Below the pieces are notes generated by a model that searched no databases, was not told the origin of the DNA, and saw only the letters and a list, made by a program, of their open reading frames with translations. Position numbers and translations under genes: made by a program. DNA of 8,658 bases from CAYJAD01 sp964369995 (GTDB taxonomy: Bacteria; Desulfobacterota; Desulfovibrionia; Desulfovibrionales; Desulfovibrionaceae), in assembly GCA_964369995.1 (NCBI GenBank), contig CAYJHH010000121.1, positions 1 to 8,658 of the forward strand, in the 5' to 3' direction. Shown piece by piece: positions 5,385 to 8,658 of the stretch (position 1 is its first letter; each line of letters starts with the position of its first letter).

Positions 5385-7457
5385 ATGCCAAAAATAACAC
5401 AAAATATCATGATAAATCCCTTACAACAAGAGGGTAAATCCTTTTGGTGGCGTCACTTTGAAGGCAAAACTGAACCGGAAATCATTTTTGAAAATACCAA
5501 TATTTTGGATTATCTTGACAGGGCAGCAGAAAAACACCCCAAACGTGCGGCCATTGTTTTCCAAAATTATACGCTCAATTATGCCGCTTTAAAAGATAAA
5601 GCCGAAGCTTTTGCGGCGGCCTTGCGCTTGCGCGGCATAGAAAATGGTCAAAGAGTGGCCATTATGCTACCCAATATACCGCAAACTATTATTGCTGTTT
5701 GGGGTGTACTTAAAGCTGGCGGCGTGGCGGTTATGACCAATCCGCTGTACATGGAAAAGGAACTTACGCATCATTTCCATGATTCCGATGCTAAAATTCT
5801 TATTACCATGGACTTATTATGGCCTAAAATTGCGGCGCTGTATGATAAATTAGGTTTGCAATTAAGCATTGTCACACGCGTTGCTGATGGTTTGTCCTTT
5901 CCTTTAAATATTTTGCAACCTTGGAAGGCCAAAAGAGAAGGTACTTTGCCTGAGGTTCCCTACAATGGCAAAGATATTGTGGCGTGGAAAGACTTTATCC
6001 ATACCAAGGAGCGCTACGCGACCACCATTGAAGACCCCCAAAATACCACAGCCTTTTTGCAATACACAGGGGGTACCACCGGTGTGTCCAAGGCGGCCAT
6101 GCTCAGTCATAGCAATTTGACCTCACAAATGCAGCTTTTAAGCTATATGATTGATACGCCGGCTGAATATAAATACACCTTTCTTTCCATTTTACCCTTT
6201 TTCCATATTTTTGGATTGGCAGGAAATATTTTATTACCGGCCTTTTATGCGGCCTCTTCCATTCCGGTGCCGCGTTATACTCCGGCAGATTTGTTGCGTA
6301 CCATTGATAAATATAAGCCCAACTTTTTCATTGGTGTGCCTTCGGTGTATATGTCGCTTATGCAGCAAAAAGATTTACCCAAGTTTGATTTATCATGTAT
6401 TGAACTTTGCATTTGCGGCTCTGCTCCCTTTCCCAAGGATGCCTTGGAGCGATTCCAAAAACTCACAGGTGCGCGCCTAACGGAAGGTTTTGGCCTCACA
6501 GAAGCATCCCCCTGTATTACGGCCAATCCCCTGTACGGATTGCAAAAAACAGGCTCGGTGGGCGTTATGCTCCCCGGCACAGAAGTGCGCATTGTGGATA
6601 GTGAAGATGGCGTCACGGTTCTTGGGCCTCATGAGCATGGGGAAATCATTGCGCGCGGTCCGCAGATTATGCAAGGCTATTGGAACAAAGAAGAAGAAAC
6701 AGCCCTAACTTTGCGTGATGGTTGGTTATATACCGGCGACATAGGCTATTATGATGAAGATGGGTACTTTTTCATTGCCGATAGAAAAAAAGATCTTGTC
6801 ATTGTGGGTGGCTATAATGTGTACCCGCGCGAAGTGGATGAAGTGCTTTACGAGCACCCAGATGTTTTAGAGGCTGTGGTCATTGGCATTCCGCATCGTT
6901 CACGCGGTGAAGTGCTTAAAGCTTTTGTGGTGCCTCGTCCAGAATCTAACGTGACTATGGCAGACCTTATTGCGCATTGCCGCAAAAAATTGGCCAATTA
7001 TAAAATACCTAAGCATGTGGAGTTTTGCGAAGAGCTGCCTAAAACCTTTGTGGGTAAGGTGTTGCGCCGTACTTTACGTGAAATGGAAATGGATAAAATG
7101 CACGCTTCAGGAGAGCTTGCTGCCATTAATGCTCCCATGGAAGATTTTGTGGATGAAGCCATAGAATCGCAAGTGGCTAAAGATAGGGCGGCGCAAATGC
7201 GTGCTCAGGCCGAAGACATGATGGCAGAAGCTAAGAAAAGAGCCGAAGAAATGATGGTAGAAGCTAAGAAGAAAGCCGAAGACATGATGGCAGAAGCTAG
7301 GAAAAAAGCGGAAGTTCTTTTAGAGCAAGCCATGGCCGCCAAGGAAAAATTTACAGAAAAGCAGGGCGAAGCTCAAGATGCACAGGCGCAAAGCTCCGAC
7401 GTACATGCTGAGAAAAATGTACAGTTAGGTGCAGAAGAAAGCGTAAAACAAAAGTAA
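5385..7457 (+). CDS. fadD: Long-chain fatty acid-CoA ligase (AMP-forming) with hendecad-repeat C-terminal tail
   Basis: This enzyme activates fatty acids in two steps (acyl-AMP, then acyl-CoA), usually at the inner face of the membrane. Visible motifs are the P-loop YTGGTTGVSKAA (227-238), EGFGLTEASP (367-376), the fatty-acyl signature DGWLYTGDIG (445-454), DRKKDLVIVGGYNVYP (466-481) and the C-terminal catalytic-lysine region PKTFVGKVLRR (552-562). Its N-terminal half resembles enterobacterial FadD (VAIMLPN, NPLY, LQYTGGTTG). The start is supported by AGGA (5376-5379) 5 bases upstream. A normal FadD ends near residue 565. This one is 690 residues and adds ~120 residues of charged helix, including 11-residue repeats at 609-652. 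The P-loop has Ala237 where FadD proteins usually have Gly. It lies 49 bp after rimO, likely in the same transcript, and ends before a terminator at 7524. Fatty-acid specificity is inferred, not shown. Confidence 0.93.
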   Translation: MPKITQNIMINPLQQEGKSFWWRHFEGKTEPEIIFENTNILDYLDRAAEKHPKRAAIVFQNYTLNYAALKDKAEAFAAALRLRGIENGQRVAIMLPNIPQTIIAVWGVLKAGGVAVMTNPLYMEKELTHHFHDSDAKILITMDLLWPKIAALYDKLGLQLSIVTRVADGLSFPLNILQPWKAKREGTLPEVPYNGKDIVAWKDFIHTKERYATTIEDPQNTTAFLQYTGGTTGVSKAAMLSHSNLTSQMQLLSYMIDTPAEYKYTFLSILPFFHIFGLAGNILLPAFYAASSIPVPRYTPADLLRTIDKYKPNFFIGVPSVYMSLMQQKDLPKFDLSCIELCICGSAPFPKDALERFQKLTGARLTEGFGLTEASPCITANPLYGLQKTGSVGVMLPGTEVRIVDSEDGVTVLGPHEHGEIIARGPQIMQGYWNKEEETALTLRDGWLYTGDIGYYDEDGYFFIADRKKDLVIVGGYNVYPREVDEVLYEHPDVLEAVVIGIPHRSRGEVLKAFVVPRPESNVTMADLIAHCRKKLANYKIPKHVEFCEELPKTFVGKVLRRTLREMEMDKMHASGELAAINAPMEDFVDEAIESQVAKDRAAQMRAQAEDMMAEAKKRAEEMMVEAKKKAEDMMAEARKKAEVLLEQAMAAKEKFTEKQGEAQDAQAQSSDVHAEKNVQLGAEESVKQK
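7209..7340 (+). repeat. 33-bp tandem repeats encoding 11-residue helical repeats
   Basis: Three 33-base units (7209-7241, 7242-7274, 7275-7307) and one degenerate unit (7308-7340) lie in frame in the 3' part of fadD. By eye, units 1 and 3 match at 31 of 33 bases and units 1 and 2 at 29 of 33. Each encodes AE(D/E)MM(A/V)EA(K/R)K(K/R). The non-polar positions 1, 4, 5 and 8 (Ala, Met, Met, Ala) are the a, d, e and h positions of a hendecad, and charged residues fill the rest. Confidence 0.85.
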
Positions 7458-7523
7458 GAAGCACGCCTTAAAGCAAAAAATAAAAGTGTCCTTTAGGGGC
7501 AAGTTATAAGCCATGTGAAAAGC
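7458..7523 (+). other. fadD 3' flank with a small hairpin
   Basis: Between the fadD stop and the terminator there is no gene. Bases 7466-7473 can pair with 7491-7498 (8 pairs including one T-G pair, 17-base loop), with no T-run after it. TTATAA at 7504-7509 resembles a -10 element but has no convincing -35 partner. An rpsA promoter could lie here, but I cannot pick one. Confidence 0.3.
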
Positions 7524-7558
7524 AAGCGTCATTTTCTTTACGGAGGATGACGCTTTTT
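7524..7558 (+). terminator. Intrinsic terminator after fadD
   Basis: Bases 7524-7532 (AAGCGTCAT) pair perfectly with 7547-7555 (ATGACGCTT), with a 14-base loop, and the stem runs into five T residues (7554-7558). A further AAGC/GCTT pairing (7520-7523 with 7559-7562) could extend the stem around a 3-base bulge. Its position between fadD and rpsA supports termination of the rimO-fadD transcript. Confidence 0.65.
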
Positions 7559-7569
7559 GCTTGTCTTCG

Positions 7570-7637
7570 GGGGGTAATTCTGTTATCTCTCCCAAACCCC
7601 CTCATAAGGGAAATTATTGTTTGGAGGCTGTGGAAAT
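7570..7637 (+). promoter_or_regulatory. rpsA leader with possible Shine-Dalgarno-masking structure
   Basis: The ribosome site GGAGG (7623-7627) lies 10 bases before the rpsA ATG. Bases 7588-7597 can pair with 7619-7627 (CCAAAC with GTTTGG, then TCT with AGG around one bulged C), which would cover that site. The alternative stem GGGGGT/ACCCCC (7570-7575 with 7596-7601) uses two of the same bases, so the two states exclude each other. E. coli S1 is known to repress its own translation through leader structure, but control here is an inference. The transcription start is unknown, and a weak TTGTCT-17-TATCTC pair (7561/7584) would start inside this region. Confidence 0.3.
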
Positions 7638-8658
7638 ATGGCAAACCGTGAAACCGGACATGAAGCTGAAATCAGCTTTGAAAGTGCTCTTGAAAACTAC
7701 CTTAGCACCGATTTTGGTGACTTAGAAGAAGGTTCCATCGTAAAAGGCGAAGTTGTTCGCATCGGTGAAGACCACGTTTTAGTAGACGTGAACTTCAAAT
7801 CCGAAGGACAAATCGCTGTACAGGAATTTCGTGACTCCGCCGGCAACTTAGCCGTGGCTGTGGGTGACAGCGTGGATGTGTATGTGGTACGCAAGGACGA
7901 AGGGGCCATCACCCTTTCCTTTGAAAAAGCCAAAAGAATGCAAATCTTTGACCAACTTGAAGACGTTCAAGATAAAAACAGCGTCATCAAGGGACATATT
8001 GTTCGTCGTATTAAAGGTGGTTACACCGTTGATATCGGCGGCGTAGACGCTTTCTTGCCTGGCTCACATGTGGACTTGCGCCCCGTGCCCGATATGGACG
8101 CCTTGGTGAATCAAGAGTTTGAGTTCCGTGTTCTCAAAATTAATCGCCGCCGCAGTAATGTTATTGTGTCTCGCCGTGTGCTTTTGGAAGAGGAACGTGA
8201 TTCTAAGCGTCAAGATCTTCTCGGCACCTTGGAAGAAGGCCAAATGGTGGTTGGTAAAGCCAAAAATATCACTGAATACGGCGTATTCATTGATCTTGGC
8301 GGCTTAGACGGTCTCTTACATATCACCGATATGTCTTGGCGCCGCATCCGTCACCCCAAGGAAATGATCAGCGTAGGTCAAGAGCTTGAGCTGAAGGTTC
8401 TTTCCTTCGACAAAGAGAACAACAAAGTTTCTCTTGGCTTAAAGCAATTGGTTGCTGACCCCTGGCAAGACATCACCGCTCGCTTCCCTGAAGGTATGAA
8501 GGGTCAAGGCAAGGTTACTAACCTTGTAGACTACGGCGCCTTTGTGGAACTTGAGTCCGGTGTAGAAGGTCTTGTGCACATTTCTGAAATGTCTTGGACC
8601 CGTAAATTGCGTCATCCTTCCCAAATGGTTCGCGTTGGCGACGAAGTGGAAGTGGTTA
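7638..8658 (+). CDS. rpsA: 30S ribosomal protein S1 (3' end outside the window)
   Basis: S1 binds mRNA on the small ribosomal subunit and helps load structured or weakly ribosome-site-bearing transcripts. The window holds the first 340 residues, starting MANRETGHEAEISFESALE, and the reading frame is open to the edge. Four S1 (OB-fold) RNA-binding domains are visible: about 32-97 (GSIVKGEVVRIGEDHVLVDV), 115-180 (KGHIVRRIKGGYTVDIGGVD), 200-270 (GKAKNITEYGVFIDLGGLDG) and 287 onward (GKVTNLVDYGAFVELESGVE). The first two are the divergent, ribosome-binding type. Domains 3 and 4 carry the canonical YGVF/YGAF and LLHI/LVHI plus EMSW-type motifs. Full-length S1 in related bacteria has about six domains (550-580 residues), so roughly 40% is missing. 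The start is supported by GGAGG at 7623-7627, though its spacing of 10 bases is on the long side. Being separated from fadD by a terminator, it is probably transcribed from its own promoter. Confidence 0.98.
   Translation, partial: MANRETGHEAEISFESALENYLSTDFGDLEEGSIVKGEVVRIGEDHVLVDVNFKSEGQIAVQEFRDSAGNLAVAVGDSVDVYVVRKDEGAITLSFEKAKRMQIFDQLEDVQDKNSVIKGHIVRRIKGGYTVDIGGVDAFLPGSHVDLRPVPDMDALVNQEFEFRVLKINRRRSNVIVSRRVLLEEERDSKRQDLLGTLEEGQMVVGKAKNITEYGVFIDLGGLDGLLHITDMSWRRIRHPKEMISVGQELELKVLSFDKENNKVSLGLKQLVADPWQDITARFPEGMKGQGKVTNLVDYGAFVELESGVEGLVHISEMSWTRKLRHPSQMVRVGDEVEVV

Noticed and set aside
1..8658. Defence system, prophage, transposon or CRISPR content
   Set aside because: All six supported genes are chromosomal types with no phage, transposase, toxin-antitoxin or nuclease motifs, and no spaced direct repeats outside the coding repeats already described.

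Overview
The window looks like ordinary chromosome from a Gram-negative bacterium with moderate GC content. The RimO, ribosomal protein S1 and FadD sequences, and a Sel1-repeat secreted protein with a Pro/Gln-rich linker, fit a Desulfovibrionales-type (Desulfobacterota) genome. That placement rests on sequence impression only and is tentative. There are no tRNA or rRNA genes, no CRISPR array and no recognisable insertion sequence.

Left half (minus strand, reading right to left): a secreted Sel1-repeat protein (1939-3642), then a HAD-superfamily phosphatase (1210-1845), which ends at a hairpin plus T-run terminator (1155-1194), then diaminopimelate epimerase dapF (226-1053), followed by a 20-bp perfect hairpin (169-212). 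The leftmost ~170 bases show no gene.

Middle (3643-4021): a 379-bp divergent promoter region between the Sel1 gene (leftward) and rimO (rightward). It holds small perfect palindromes, one of them (4001-4012) just before the rimO start codon, and no convincing gene.

Right half (plus strand): rimO (4022-5335, methylthiotransferase for ribosomal protein S12), then after 49 bp an AMP-forming long-chain acyl-CoA synthetase, fadD (5385-7457), a terminator hairpin (7524-7558), and rpsA (7638 to the window edge, ribosomal protein S1, 3' end missing). rimO and fadD are probably co-transcribed; rpsA lies beyond the terminator and has its own leader.

Most of the content is housekeeping: lysine/peptidoglycan precursor synthesis, ribosome modification, translation and fatty-acid activation. 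I see no multi-gene novel system. The most unusual item is the ~120-residue C-terminal extension of FadD, which carries near-identical 11-residue (hendecad) repeats encoded by 33-bp tandem DNA repeats. Next are the Sel1 protein's unassigned C-terminal domain and a possible Shine-Dalgarno-masking structure in the rpsA leader.
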